DNA of 64,000 nucleotides from Filobasidium wieringae (taxonomy: Eukaryota > Basidiomycota > Tremellomycetes > Filobasidiales > Filobasidiaceae). A program made the position numbers and the translations under genes. The stretch is taken from assembly GCA_001600055.1 (NCBI GenBank), contig BCIV01000019.1, positions 310,001 through 374,000 on the forward strand, read 5' to 3'. This document shows positions 32,201 through 49,496 of the stretch, one piece after another (position 1 is the stretch's first letter; every line of letters starts with the position of its first letter). The notes under the pieces were generated by a model, which worked only from the letters and a program-made list of their open reading frames with translations, was not told the origin of the DNA and searched no databases.

Positions 32201-33421
32201 ATCCGAGGCCGCATCGCTGACCGCTCAGACTTTCCCGCACCTAGGTCCAAACGTGATCAGACCTCCTGAACCCATATTCCAACAATCCACCATGACTCGT
32301 CGACCAAAGTCGCCGCCTCCCAATGGCAAGAAAACGAACACTTTCGAGCCCTTGGACTTGGTAACCGCTCGACCAGAGTTTGGCAGGAATCGATGTACGG
32401 TCAGGATGACTCAAGGTGAACCGGACACCGCGCTGGAAAGAGCAGGAACGTCGTTGCGTTCGTATGTCGTTCTGAGCGATTTGTCAGAGGAAGCAGGATA
32501 CGCTTTACAGTGGGCAGTCGGTATGTCTTGACCGAGATCCAAAGTCCCGCGGCCGTGAAGTCTTATAGAGTTTTGGTCCTTTACAGGTACTGTCGCTAGA
32601 GACGGAGATGAACTGCTTGTCACGACTGTGATGGAGACTGATTCGAAGAGTAAGGCTAATTGACAATCCATACACGACCACCGCTGACCTTGATGATTCT
32701 CACAGTCGATCCAAAGAACACGAATGAACAGGATAGAGCCACTAAGCTCCGAGTCCAGAAAGAGAGACAAGGTGTAGCTCTACAGCTTGTGCGACAAGTC
32801 ACCGGATTGTTACAAAGGACCAGGTTGAATGTGACGGTCACCTGTCAAGCGATTCACTCCAAGAACTCCCGACATATGCTGTTGGGTAAGTGACACTCCT
32901 ACTCTCCCGACGCCGTCGATCTTGCTGACGCTTTCACCCCCTCAGACTTGATCGACTACTTGGAGCCGACCATGGTTATCGTGGGATCTCGAGGTTTGGG
33001 TAAACTTTCCGGGTAAGCTCGACCGGCTTGTGAATCATGATCAGATCGCTCATCACGTCTCACGATCCAACTAGTATCCTATTGGGATCGACTTCTCACT
33101 ACCTTGTTCAGAAAAGTAGTGTACCCGTAATGGTATGAGAACATCGTGCACCTTACAGATTGCTTGGTCAAGTACTGATTTGTCCTGCAACAGGTTGCAC
33201 GTCGACGACTTAAGAAGCCCTTGAGGAAGACCGATCCCGCACTACTGCGTCATGCCCCTCGAGTCTCGCTCGCCGGAGCGTCCATCGAAAAGAGCGCGTC
33301 TTCGAAACAAGAAGACGACGTTCTGGACGCGGAGGAACTGGAGAGAGAAGGCGAGATTGAGGACAGGAAGAAGAAGGAGAGTATGGGCGGAGGTTTCACT
33401 GGCTCAGAGCAAGTCCTCTGA
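29245..33421 (+). CDS. Large protein with C-terminal universal stress protein (USP) domain
   Basis: Eight exons with every phase consistent (29245-29454, 29532-32175, 32245-32520, 32587-32649, 32706-32885, 32946-33012, 33075-33132, 33194-33421) give 1,241 residues. The first 950 or so are low-complexity: Ser/Thr/Pro/Asn-rich tracts, a few basic segments (KKTMSPFFSRRS, RPKATAFSAKRRAAS) and an acidic region (DDTDDDDVTDDETEAENEID). The C-terminal 230 residues form a USP domain: SYVVLSDLSEEAGYALQWAV, DGDELLVTTVMETDS and LEPTMVIVGSRGLGKLSGIL followed by LGSTSHYLVQKSSVPVMVAR, which carries the G-x2-G-x9-G-S/T nucleotide-binding signature. USP domains bind ATP or act as stress-responsive dimers; the fungal role is not known. 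The second exon alone is 2.6 kb, unusual in this intron-dense genome. Ends ESMGGGFTGSEQVL. Confidence 0.9.
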
Positions 33422-33558
33422 GTTCCATGATCGATGGCTCAATCTAGTCTGTACTACATGTATCTACGCAGTAATTTGAACCCCTTGCAACTTCATTTCG
33501 AGTTTAGACATAGCCAAATTGGCGGTCCCCTTTCCGTTCGCTCAGGTATGGTCCTAGC

Positions 33559-36500
33559 TCAGATGAGATGATCGACCTCTTTGATCATCTCTTGTAAACG
33601 TTCTCTCGCTGGGATCTCTGTTTCTTCCATCGGTTTCCATTTGAGGAAACGCCTCGCCAGATTTTCTGCTACCTCCAGTTGCTTTCTGCCAGAGCTCGAT
33701 AAGGCTATCTCTGCGATTTTTCCCAACTCGAATGCTTTCAGGTGTTTTCTGCTTTCATAGATTCAGCTTGAGCATTAAAAGCTTCAGGATGGACGACACT
33801 CTACCCGCGACTCACTCCACAACTTTTGCCCTGGTCACTATCTCGGTAGAGATTCCATGTTGCAAGGCACATTCCGCGGCATTCGATGAGCCAGCCGAAT
33901 CGCGCTCAAGCCTGGAATATTTGCGTCATTGATCGAGTGTCGCAGTGCTGGAGATTGGTATTTACGAACTTGTAGAGAAACAGCACTTGACCTGTTCCAT
34001 CGGTTGGGCCATCGGTCTCGTATCTGCTAGCCATCTGCATGTGATTCACACCTGAACTGAGGTCCTGAAGCTCGCTTGGAGATGCCGGACATCGCGATCA
34101 GTACCAGGGACAATGGGTTGCATAATCAGCCTTACTGGAAATGTGTGACCACGATCTTTGGTCACAACAACATTGTCTGTCAGATACTGTCCGATATCAG
34201 TGGTAGGAAACTGACGGTCTTGGGACATTCGTGTCCTCGTTCGACTAGGTTGTATAACATTCCAGCAAGCAAGCCTGCGCCGTCTTGCGGACTCGTACCT
34301 AGGTCCCGCTGTTATTAATAAAAGCTGGGATGCTGGCCTGACCAACTAACCCTTCCCAAATTCGTCGATTATGAGCAGTGATCTTGCAGTAGCACCCCTC
34401 AGAGCTAGAGAGACTTGGCTAAGGTCGATCATGAATCCAGATCCCGCCTGTTTGACGCGATAATGAGCGCGAGTTTCAGCCCAGATGAAATCCCGAGAGA
34501 TTCACTTTCGAGCTGGACTCTCTCGTGTGCAATCGAGTGTATACTGTAGCAAAGCGTATTAGAAGTGAGCTGAGTTGAAAAGAGCTACACATACGTTTGT
34601 CCACCACACCCAAGGTAGCAGACTCGGCAGGTACGAAACTGTGGCGTAGGGGTCTGTAACTGTGCAAAGTGAAGCTAGGATACCTGCGCTTACCAGCCGA
34701 TCTGCGCCATGTAAACAATCAAAGCCACCTAGACTCGGATGTAGTTAGCGGATGATATAAGGAAACTCGTCTCGCATATACTTGTTTCGCATAGGCGCTC
34801 TTGCCAGATCCTGTAGAATGAGTGAGTATGAGGGGTTGAGGCATATGGCAGATTCTGTACAAGCGGGGCTTACCGTTAGCACCAGTGATTACCATCTGCA
34901 CGAAATACATATGAGCGAAGGATATTTTGGTTGCAAATACGCCGCTCACGATCCGTGACTCATCTATACTTCCAGGATCGTCTACCAGGATAGTATCGTT
35001 GCTCACATAAGTCTCGGTGATACGCTCATGTAACATATGTCGACCTTCTCGAATGGAAATCACATTTTCGGAGACCATGTTGGGGCGCACTAGCTGGTTT
35101 CCAACAGTAGCCTGCGCTAAAGCTAAAATGCTGTATTCAGTCGAAAGAAACAGGTCATCATCTGACATATCTGAGAATGGCCAGGCTATGTACCAATCTA
35201 GCTCTGAACACACTTCTGAGACTTCGAGCAGAAACGTGGCACGCTCTGATATTAATTTGAGGCAACTTTCTAACAGCTCTATGGTACGATCTACCGCAAA
35301 TGGTTTATCATCAGTTACAAGCCGACCACCGTCCATTCTGTTCCTACTCACCCGCAATCTGACTATAGATATCTCCCAAATGATGATCCAAATCGCGCAT
35401 TTTATCGGACTTTTGGCAAGCGGTAATGAGATCTGTTTGATTTTATCTGCCACGACATACCTTGAAGTAGCAGGATGATTGACTGGAGAACTGGCGGAAA
35501 CAACTGGTCAACAGAAGTAAAGAAGCGTACTCATCTTATCTACCTGATAATCAAGAGGAATTTTGCCGATATCTACGTTTTCCATCGCTATCTCAACCAG
35601 ATATCCGAGTTGCGGGAAGACAACTACTTTCAGATCCATTGTGAACTCCTCTGGAACCTCACATCTCGTGAAGTCCGCCACCACATTCTACGAATATGGT
35701 CTTAGCGGTCATCAAGTGTTGGATGGCAGATGCAGCTACTTGCCAGCCTTTCTTCCATGTCTGAAGATCTCGAAGAGTCGTTGTCAGTTCAAGTTCTGGA
35801 AAAAAGAGCCACATTGTCATTACCTGCTAGACTGTCATTCAACATGTCGAGTTGATCGTCCAACCCGACGTGCAAAACTATTTTGCCCTCATTTTTCGAA
35901 GCATCCATATTTATCTGAACAAAGAGGAATTGAAAGAATGTCGAAGAACACATCAGAATACCCACCATGCCGGTGATTGTCGACAGGATCTGACATAATA
36001 GTTCTTTCCTGAAGATAGCTCTGATCTTTGTTATGTCGCGAGGACGGTCAAGACTTCGAATTCAATAAGACGACGACAAATCCGCAAACCTTTTGGCAAA
36101 CATCGCTGGTCTCCCATCCCTTTATCTCACCTAATCCCTCAGCTATATGAATTGCTCCCACCAGATACTGTAATTATCGTAATCAATAGGGAGTCGGCAG
36201 CGCAGGATAGTCTTGTACTCGCGTTTGCGAAGTTCCTCCAACAATACCAATCCGACGTATCTCCGAGGTTCAACTTATTGAAAATGTGATGTATACTCTT
36301 CATACGTTTCAGAGCCTCGCGATAAGAACGTGCGGTTTCGTGGTTGTCGCCTCTCGAGAAGGTATATACCGATTGATGGCGGGCGGCAATGTCAGGAAGG
36401 GATACGAGGGGCCGCATGAACCACCGCCGAAGTAGCTGTGTTCCCAGATATGAATTGCAAGTATTCAGTAGTCCTGCAATTGCTTCACTCGTTGAGCAAA

Positions 36501-37820
36501 GGCCTGTAATATTTGAGCCCCTGTAAACCTTACCAAAAAGGCTTAGACTTGCGCCCCCGTTGTTGTGTTTGATGGAAGCTGTGTCGCCGATCTCGAGAAT
36601 CGCCAATGATCTGCGGCGAATGTACAAGTTGAGCATTGTGCGTAGTGAAGAACGCATCCTCAACTCACTGTAAGGCATCTGCATTGATCTGCATGTATTG
36701 ACGCCTATTTTTCCATCCGTGAAGGTAGAATGTAAGCAATATCAGCCACATCTATAAAGACTCAGTGATAGTGTCCTACGCGGCTATGCTTTCGACATTC
36801 CGAAACAACAAAGGTTGATGGTTATCTGCTTCCGCGTCGAGTCGCTGTAGATGAATGATGAGGGCTCCTGCCGCTCCGATCTATATCTAATCAGAAAGTT
36901 GTGTCACAGAGAGGAGAAAAAAAATGCTCACTGCCAAAGCTGCTTCTAACGAAGTGAAGCAACCTAGTCGATTAATGGCATCTCGCTGTCTGGCGTTGTC
37001 GTCCTGGTACATATCATCCACTGAGGCGGCTTCTCTATCCTCTGCCGTCGACCCTTGTGAAAGATTTTCATAACCGCGGCTCTCGTCTAGATAAAAAGGC
37101 CTCGAAGGTATCTGGGATCGAAGTATATGAACCTGCGAAATGCGATTGAGCGAAGAAGAAAGCACAAAGTCCCGAGCAACACAGATTTGAACCGTGCAAT
37201 CGTTTCGTTCGTTACCTGAACAAGCCGGCAAAGTTTCAGCCATGTAATAGTTCGTGAAAATCCATCGATCTTACAATACTCCATTATAGCATCCAAGAGG
37301 TTTGCATGAGATCTAGCATTCGCAAAGATGAGATCTGGCTGGAGTTGCTCCAGGACTGTCGTCATCAATCGAGATGGATTAACCTGGCGCCAGAACAGCT
37401 GAATGCCCTACAAGACACCTACGCAAAATCATGAGATCGAACGAAGGTGAATCCTCGGTATCTTCCAGCAGGGATAGATTGTGGCTTGCGGGCTGATAAT
37501 ATGCTACAGCGACTCTTTGTTGATAGCAATTGATGGATAATATCTGTCCGTCATGATATGAGGCATACGAGTCACCTGGATGGGCGATGATCTTGGAATC
37601 TTACGTTGCGAACCGTCTCTACCTCTTTGGCATCGTTTACGGAAGAACCTGTGTCTTCCTCAGGGTCTATCCATTCGACGTGAATACCATTTTCCGAGCC
37701 CATAGTATCGATATCATCTCTCAATGCCGTGCTGCCCTTCTTCCTGCAACGGACATGCGCACGCAAATCACTTTCGTCCTCCGAACCTGATCTTGTTTCA
37801 AGTTGCCGCTTCAGTGACAT
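33559..37820 (-). CDS. MSH5: MutS homologue MSH5, meiotic crossover factor
   Basis: Partner of MSH4 in the MutSgamma clamp that stabilises recombination intermediates and promotes crossovers in meiosis; it does not act in mismatch repair. Start ATG 37820 ([17 protein letters not shown]), with an acidic, disordered first 70 residues. Landmarks: [20 protein letters not shown], then the MutS lever domain [35 protein letters not shown], and [14 protein letters not shown] with SDWYCW. The ATPase domain has Walker [17 protein letters not shown] (joined across an intron), [18 protein letters not shown] and Walker [11 protein letters not shown]. The C-terminus reads [20 protein letters not shown] and ends VDHLI. 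Very many short introns (more than ten). MSH5 rather than MSH4 is favoured by the GANGSGKSAY motif and the lever-domain wording. Convergent with the USP gene, 137 bp apart. Confidence 0.88.
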
Positions 37821-38058
37821 TGTCAACGCAATAGAGACGAAGAATCAGAGCAAAGATCTCCATGATAGAGTCTTACTACTCTTATAGTGAAAAGTATGAT
37901 TAAGATATCAACCGTCCGAAATGGAAGCAGTCCTAGCGCGAAAAGCTGAAACGCAAATCCTGGATGACGTCACGCTTTACAAAATGTTATAGATGGCATG
38001 AGGCGAATCGCCAGGGAACAAGGTATACATCATCGAAAAGAAAGGTTCCTATCTAAAT

Positions 38059-40420
<2,362 letters not shown>

Positions 40421-40692
40421 ATCTATGGTTGAGTCGATAGGTGATGAAATTGACTCTATAGGCAAACGAGAATCAAGTAGGCCGCCTGATCAGAATTGCC
40501 CTCATCACCATATCATCATCGTCATGGCGCTGGCTGGAGCTGAACGCGAGCCTAACATCTTTGACCACCCTCGCGCACTTCCGCCCGTTCACATGTCAGG
40601 AAATTCGACAGTTAGTTACAGGGTACGATAACATCATCATGCGGAACGAGAAGGATACAATCGTGCAAATCAAGGGGTGTAGAGTGAAAAGA

Positions 40693-43283
<2,591 letters not shown>

Positions 43284-43644
43284 TCCTGCAAACTCTGCCG
43301 GTGATTGATGTGTATTTCTATATGATCAATTGACGACAAGGAGAACGGCTTGTAAACCCAGGCGGATAGATATTGGGCAAGATATGATTCAACCGCTATG
43401 AATGAAGGAGTGTATAGGACGGAAGAGAGAATGATGACCACCTCATACCACCAGATCCAGCTAAGCTCAGCCGGTGGATGATTTAGGCGGCCGGCGAGCG
43501 CGTTCCAATTTCTGCACGATAACAATGAGGATCGATCAATCGAATTCGTCTAACAAAGATCTTGCCTTGCCTGTCGCCTGTTGCCTGGCTCCGAACTTCC
43601 ACCTCCAGTACGACCACAACAAAGCAGCATCTTAGATACACGAT
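43284..43644. other. Divergent promoter region, YPK1 and small membrane protein
   Basis: About 360 bp between divergent starts. No further gene or repeat noted. Confidence 0.4.
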
Positions 43645-43932
43645 ATGCCTCCCAAACCTTCTCCCGGAGCTCTGAATGAGAATGCCAAACGCTTGCGAAC
43701 TATAATCATCTCCTTCCCGCTCTTTGTCGCAACCAGTTGGGTTCTATACAAACGAGGTGACTAGCCATTTCACTTTCATCACAGACAAGGGGGGCGTTGA
43801 CTGAAGAGATTGAGATCCACAGCTTATCAGGGCGAAGAACAACGAACGATTCCTCGGTCAACAATCGATACCATACCTAAAGAAGACCTGAAAGTGTTTG
43901 GTAAACCCGCCGGGACGTCCGGAAGCCGATGA
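43645..43932 (+). CDS. Small single-pass membrane protein, probably mitochondrial
   Basis: Two exons, 43645-43756 and 43823-43932, with consistent phase, give 73 residues beginning MPPKPSPGALNENAKRLRT. One hydrophobic segment, IIISFPLFVATSWVLYKR, is followed by AYQGEEQRTIPRSTIDTIP and a polar tail ending GTSGSR. The short basic N-terminus, one membrane helix and then R-x-Y-x-GEEQR look like small fungal inner-mitochondrial-membrane proteins of unknown role, but I cannot name a family with confidence. It is too short to rule out chance, although the splice fit and composition favour a real gene. Confidence 0.65.
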
Positions 43933-44184
43933 TCATCATGCAAACTAAAATCAAGTGGAAATGAATCGATACATGTTCTTATAAGCTGGGCATCTTGTAT
44001 TATCTACCCGTTCCAGCACGCAGAGGGGAAAAAAGCTACATCTCCTATCCTAGAAAAACAGCCTATTCTATCCGATCCTGTCCTATCCTTTTTGAGACAA
44101 CCTGTGACGACGATCTCCTTCTCTCCCGAGGGGATAGATCCTCGACCTCAACAAAAAGCATTCGGTTTCTCAACGATCTCTCGT

Positions 44185-45748
44185 TTAGGCAAAAATGCCA
44201 ATAGCTCCACCAGCAACTCCAACGAATCCGACCAGGGAAGCGATCCAGACAGAGTTTCCGGTTACGGTCCAGTCCTTGACGGAAGCACCGCTGGAAGTGG
44301 AAGCAGAAGCACCTCCGGTCTGAGAAGCGCCAGTAGTAGCAGCAGTAGAGCTAGAGAAGGGGTCGGTGACTCCGCTAGGGAAAGTACCGGCTGTTGAGGC
44401 AGTAACAGTGGCAATCACAACGGAAGGCGATGAGGACGGATTAGGAGGGGAGGAGTAGGCGGTGGCGGTCACAATGACGACAGGAGGGGGTTCGAGGGAT
44501 GAGGTCGATATTGTAATGGAAGTAGAAGAAGGAGATGAACCAGAATCAGTGAATGTCCTTTCCACAGTAGTCTCCACGTGCACATCGCTCGATCCCGGAT
44601 CATCCAACGTGACCACTTGGTCCACCGTCATGACAGCCACTCGAGTGGCAGAACTCGAACCGTACCCCAGCGTACCGGCCGAAGAAGGAACCAAGGAAGA
44701 GGAGGGAATAAAGGAAAGGGTCGCAGAGCCAGAAGGAAACGTACTAGCAAATCCACTTCCACACTTAGAATCGATAGCTTTCCCCAATGCACTAGCGGCG
44801 AAAGTACCGTTGTTACCCTGGGCATTCTGGGCAGTCTGGTACATACTGGTCGAGTCCAACGCAACGAGAAGGTCTGAGTATCAGCGCTGCAACTCGGAAG
44901 AACGGAAATTGACAAAATACTCACGCCTTGGTGCAATCGGTACAAAGAACGCTGGCATCGATGTTGGTCAAGTTGGAGAGTCCCGACCCCGATAGCAGAC
45001 CAGTCAAGAAACTGGTGGATAGCTGCTCTCCGGTCGCATTCTGAACAGCATAGAGAGTCTGGGTCAAACAACGGGTGTTGTTTCTGAACCCCCAGATTCA
45101 AAGTCAGCTATCGATAAGATTGGCTAGGTAAGGGTATAAGCTCACCCAGTAGCCTGGAGACAAGCGACCTCCCTGACAACGGGGTATTCATCGATGATAG
45201 TCTGCAAAGCGGTGACGAGAGTGTTCCTGTCCTGGATATCAGTCCCACAGTTATCGGTAATGGTGTTGTTGGCTTCAGTCAAGGTCCCGTTGGAACATGC
45301 GCTGGAGGAGCAGATCGTTCCAAGATAATTGTCTAGGGGAGCAACGATAGATCCAGAAGCCTACAAAGGAAGCGATAGGATTAGTCAGTCTGAGTTGTGG
45401 CGGAACAAGACGGACGGTAGACCTACGGTGATAACACTGATAAGATTGTTACTTCCAGCCAAGTTCAAACAGTTGCCGAAATCACTGAACAACAGTCCAA
45501 CAGCGGATCCGGTACAGGAACTAATAGTTTGGGTCGGAGGTTAGCTTTGCAGCCAAGATCTAGATCGTTGAAAATATAACTCACGAGGACAGACCCAGAC
45601 TGCTCGATCGATATCCCACGGTCTATCATCAGCTTGCAATCTCTAAAGACTGGTACACAGCCTGGACTCACCCAGAGAGTTGAGCAGAAGCAGAACCTCC
45701 TAGCAATGCAAGGGAGGCGGCAGCGATAGTCTTTTTAGAGAAGAACAT
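44185..45748 (-). CDS. Secreted Cys-containing protein with GPI-type C-terminus
   Basis: Signal peptide MFFSKKTIAAASLALLGGSA at 45748, cleaved probably after SASA. The ectodomain has regularly spaced cysteines: SCTGSAVGLLFSDFGNCLNL, ICSSSACSNGTLTEANNTI, ITDNCGTDIQDRNTLVTALQ, VREVACLQATGNNTRCLTQT and SVLCTDCTKA, with several N-x-S/T sites. A Ser/Thr-rich stalk of about 150 residues follows, then a short hydrophobic end VWIASLVGFVGVAGGAIGIF preceded by small residues (SGASVKDWTVTGNS), which fits a GPI-anchor signal. This is the plan of many basidiomycete wall proteins with an N-terminal DUF7729-like helical Cys domain; the assignment to that family is tentative. Role unknown; cell surface location is well supported. 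About six exons. Confidence 0.8.
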
Positions 45749-46518
45749 GTTGAATCGAGATGATATAGTTTATACTGAGGCGATGGGAATAGGCTGTGTG
45801 AAAGCTGATTTTGCTGATACGACGATACAGTAGTGATTGGGGAAAGCAGCAGTCCGAAGAGGCGATGAGGTAGACCTGTTCGTGATTGATATACTAGCTA
45901 AGACAGATGAAAATGGGGTTTGCGTAGGTGCAAACTTGAAAGATCGCCTTGGGTGTTTGGTAATTCCGTGGCCATTCGCATGTCGCAGCCGGTTGACGCA
46001 AAGTCTCATATCAAAGGAAGGAACGCGGTAAGCCAGGAGCCAGGAGAAACGCCACGCGATGATGATGATACGTTACAGATTAAACCGTACTAAAGACCAC
46101 AGCCTCAAACCATGCCCAGAGCAGAATCGCAGTCCGGTCAGCACCGTATATCAGGCTGTGTACAGCTAATAATATAGTCGAGCATATTCAGGTTATGCAA
46201 TTATACCTGTTGTAGACAATCGGTGTACATGTCACGGCAAGGATTAGAGTAACATCTGGCCTTGCCGGTTTGAGCAGCCAGATTCGTGGCGGACGTGGCA
46301 AGAGGTTGATCGGAGAGTTGTGTAAAAGATCGCCCGGATAATGCATACACATCGGAGATCAAGTCAGATATCAAACCACGTAATTTCATGCTTTTGTGAG
46401 CGTTATTAACTACAATCCCGAAATATAATCAGAAGAGACGTCTATCCCGCGTCTTATCCCATCCCATCCTATGATAATTAAGAAAAAACTTCCAATCCCA
46501 ATCAATCTAGCTCATCCT
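45749..46518. other. Intergenic region between surface protein and HSP90 gene
   Basis: About 770 bp containing the surface protein's promoter and the HSP90 3' UTR. A minus-strand open stretch at 46201-46389 (MKLRGLISDLISDVYALSG...) has no family resemblance. No RNA gene seen. Confidence 0.4.
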
Positions 46519-48898
46519 CTAATCGAGCTCCTCCATCCTCTTGGTAGAGTCGTCAACCTCAGCGGCATCCTCAGCGGGGGCGTCAGTAGACTCCTCAGCC
46601 TCAGGAACGTCGGCGTCGATCGAGAGACCGAGAGAAACCATCTGGTTGACTCGGTTGGCGAAAGAGACGGGCTCGTCCAAGGTGAATCCGGAAGTCAAGA
46701 GAGTGGTCTCGTAGAGCAAGACGATCAAGTTCTTGACAGTCTTGTCAGAGGCGTCCTCCTTGGTTCGCTTAGCCAACTCCTTGATGATGGAGTGGGAAGC
46801 GTTGATCTCCAAAGTCTTTCGGCTAGACATGTAAGAGGAGGTGGAAGAATCCCTCAAGGCCTGGGCCTTCATGATCCTCTCCATGTTGGAAGACCAACCG
46901 AAAGCACCGGTGACCAAAACACATGGGGAGTCGACGACTCGGTTGGAGAGAACGACCTTCTCAACCTTGTCACCCAAAACCTCCTTGAAGGTGGAAGTAA
47001 GACCCTCGAAGTCCTTGGCGGTCCTGTAAGTGAGACAGTCAATCAGTCTCCCGCTCCCAGTCTCTAAGCATTCAAACATTGACTTACTTCTCACGCTCGG
47101 CCTTCTCCTCGTCAGTCTCCTCGAGCTCGAGACCCTCCTTGGAAACACAAACCAATTGCTTGCCCTGGAACTCCTTCAACTGCTGGGCACAGTACTCGTC
47201 AATGGGGTCGGTCAAGAGAAGGACCTCGAAGCCCTTCTTCTTCAAAGCCTCAAGGAATGGCGAGTTCTTGACAGCGTTCAAGCTCTCTCCGGTCAAGTAG
47301 TAGATGGACTTCTGGACCTCGGGCATTCGGGTGATGTAGTCGTTGAGAGAAGTCATCTCCTCCAAAGACTTGGTGGAGTTGAACCTCAAGAACTCGGCGA
47401 GCTTGGCACGGTGAGTGGCATCTTCGTGAACTCCCAACTTCAAGTTCTTTCCGAAAGCCTCGTAGAACTTGGTGTAGTTGTCCTTGTCCTCAGCGATCTC
47501 AGAGATCATGTCCATGGTCTTCTTAACAACGTTCTTCCTGATGACCTTCAAGATCTTGTTCTGCTGCAAGGTCTCTCGGGAGATGTTAAGGGGAAGATCC
47601 TCAGAGTCGACGATTCCCTTGACGAAGTTGAGGTACTCGGGGATCAAGTCCTCACAATCGTCCATGATGAAGACACGACGAACGTAGAGCTTGATGTTGT
47701 TCCTCTTCTTCTTAGACTCGAAAAGGTCGAAGGGAGCCCTGACGTGCACGAAAAGTTAGCCCTATATTTCCAGCTACTTCTGATCAATACCTGCAACTCA
47801 CCTCTTAGGGATGTACAACAAAGCCTTGAACTCCAACTGTCCCTCGACGCTGAAGTGCTTGACGGCAAGGTGGTCCTCCCAGTCGTTGCTCAAACTCTTG
47901 TAGAAAGCAGCGTACTCCTCGGTGGTAACATCCTGGGGGTTCCTAGTCCAAAGAGGCTTGGTCTTGTTCAACTCCTCGTTCTCGACTTGGGTCTCCTTGA
48001 CCTTCTTGGTCTTTTTGGGCTTCTCCTCGTCATCGACCTCCTCGATCTTGGCGCTCTTGTCAGCGTCGTCCTTGACCTCTTCAGACTCATCCTCGATTTC
48101 CTTCTCGACCTCCTTGGTAACAACCAACTGGATGGGGTAAGAGATGAACTCGGAGTGCTTCTTGACGATCTCCTTGATCTTCTTCTCCTCGAGGTAGTCG
48201 AGCTGGTCCTCCTTCAAGAACAACTTCATCTCGGTTCCTCGGCCCAAAGGCTTTCCCTCGGTATCAGAGGTGATGGTGAAAGTACCTCCGGCAGCGGACT
48301 CCCAAATGTACTGCTCGTCATCGTTGTGCTTGGTGGTAACCTGGACCTTCTCGGCGACCAAGTAGGAAGAGTAGAAACCAACACCGAATTGTCCAATCAT
48401 GGAGATATCGGCACCGGAAGAGAGAGCCTCCATGAAAGCCTTGGTTCCAGACTTGGCGATTGTTCCCAAGTTGTTAACAAGGTCGGCCTTAGTCATACCG
48501 ATACCAGTGTCTCGGATAGTCAAGGTCTTCTCCTCCTTGTTGGGAGTGATTCGGATGAACATCTCCTTCTCGGAGTCCAAGACGGAGGGGTCGGTAAGGG
48601 ATTGGTATCGGACCTTGTCGAGGGCATCGGAAGAGTTGGACTGAGAATAAGTGGCAAAACAGGTCAGTCCGTTTGATCAAACAGCCAACTATGTCAAGAT
48701 CGTTGCAGACTTACAATCAATTCTCGCAAGAAGATCTCCTTGTTAGAGTAGAAAGTGTTGATGATCAAGTCCATCAACTGACTGATCTCGGCCTGGAAGC
48801 TGAGAGCATGAAACAGTTCACCCATCAGTCCCGCTTCCGAAACATCCTGCCACAATCAGATTGCTGACTTACCCAAAGGTCTCTGCTTGTCCGGACAT
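46519..48898 (-). CDS. HSP90: Cytosolic HSP90 chaperone
   Basis: ATP-dependent chaperone for kinases, receptors and calcineurin. Starts MSGQAETFG at 48898; exon 1 is only 26 nt (48898-48873). N-terminal GHKL ATPase motifs are present: [55 protein letters not shown] and [17 protein letters not shown]. The charged linker is [20 protein letters not shown] onward. The middle domain has [60 protein letters not shown] and [20 protein letters not shown]. The C-terminal dimerisation domain is followed by MEELD, the fungal form of the MEEVD motif that binds TPR co-chaperones. About 700 residues, normal. At least four introns, with the largest exons in the centre. Heat-shock-type elements lie upstream. 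Confidence 0.97.
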
Positions 48899-49131
48899 TT
48901 TGTTGTCTATTTTGTTATTTGTTTGGGGTAGGGGAGGTGGTATAGGTTCGTAAAGGCGTCAGAGGTAGCTACAGAAGTGGATTTCGTTATTATGCAAAGG
49001 AAGAGCGAGCAAAGTCAAAAGTATTGATCAGTTTTCGATTGCAAGTGGATGACAATTCGTCCAAATGGTTTGACCTACTGTTTATGTACCGACGAGCGTT
49101 TCTTTAGGTTTGGGGTAGAGAAAGGCAAAGG
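48899..49131. other. HSP90 5' flank
   Basis: Leader and core promoter of HSP90, shared toward 49496 with the 3' end of NCS1. Beyond the heat-shock elements I see no other feature up to 49496. Confidence 0.4.
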
Positions 49132-49163
49132 GGAACGTTCTGGATTGTGGAATATTCTCGAGC
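49132..49163 (-). promoter_or_regulatory. Heat-shock elements upstream of HSP90
   Basis: Two clusters of alternating GAA/TTC pentamer cores: GAAcgTTCtgGA from 49133, then GAAtaTTCtcGA from 49150. They lie about 235-265 bp upstream of the HSP90 ATG, in the right place for Hsf1 binding. The pattern is directly visible; regulation is inferred. Confidence 0.75.
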
Positions 49164-49496
49164 TCAAGAAGTCGAAACGGTGGCTGCTGTTTCTTTCAAC
49201 CTGACATTTATCTTTATTTACCAGTGGAAGGATCTAGAGAATTCGCGCGTGCCCGAGGGAAACTTAGACTTATCAGGCAGTGACGTGTATTTGCTGGCAT
49301 ATAATTGCAGCATAGCCAGAGTTTGATGACCAGATGGGTAACGATGCTTGGTGTTCGGTGTATGTATGAATCAAATCAACAACAATCAACAAATCGGGGT
49401 ATAATCACAGCCTAGATATAACGGAACCGAATGTGCTTGGTCCTCTTTCCACCTCTTTCCTCATTTCGAACCGAACCTGATGCTAAGATCAGATTG

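Noticed and set aside
29945..32240. Several long minus-strand frames inside the USP-domain gene
   Set aside because: They overlap one 2.6-kb exon whose plus-strand frame joins in phase to a clear USP domain. No domain or start context supports the antisense frames.
47030..48676. A 548-codon open frame on the plus strand, antisense to HSP90
   Set aside because: It is Leu/Val/Asp/Gly-rich in the way expected from reading highly biased HSP90 codons backwards. HSP90 on the minus strand explains the region fully, so the frame is an antisense shadow.
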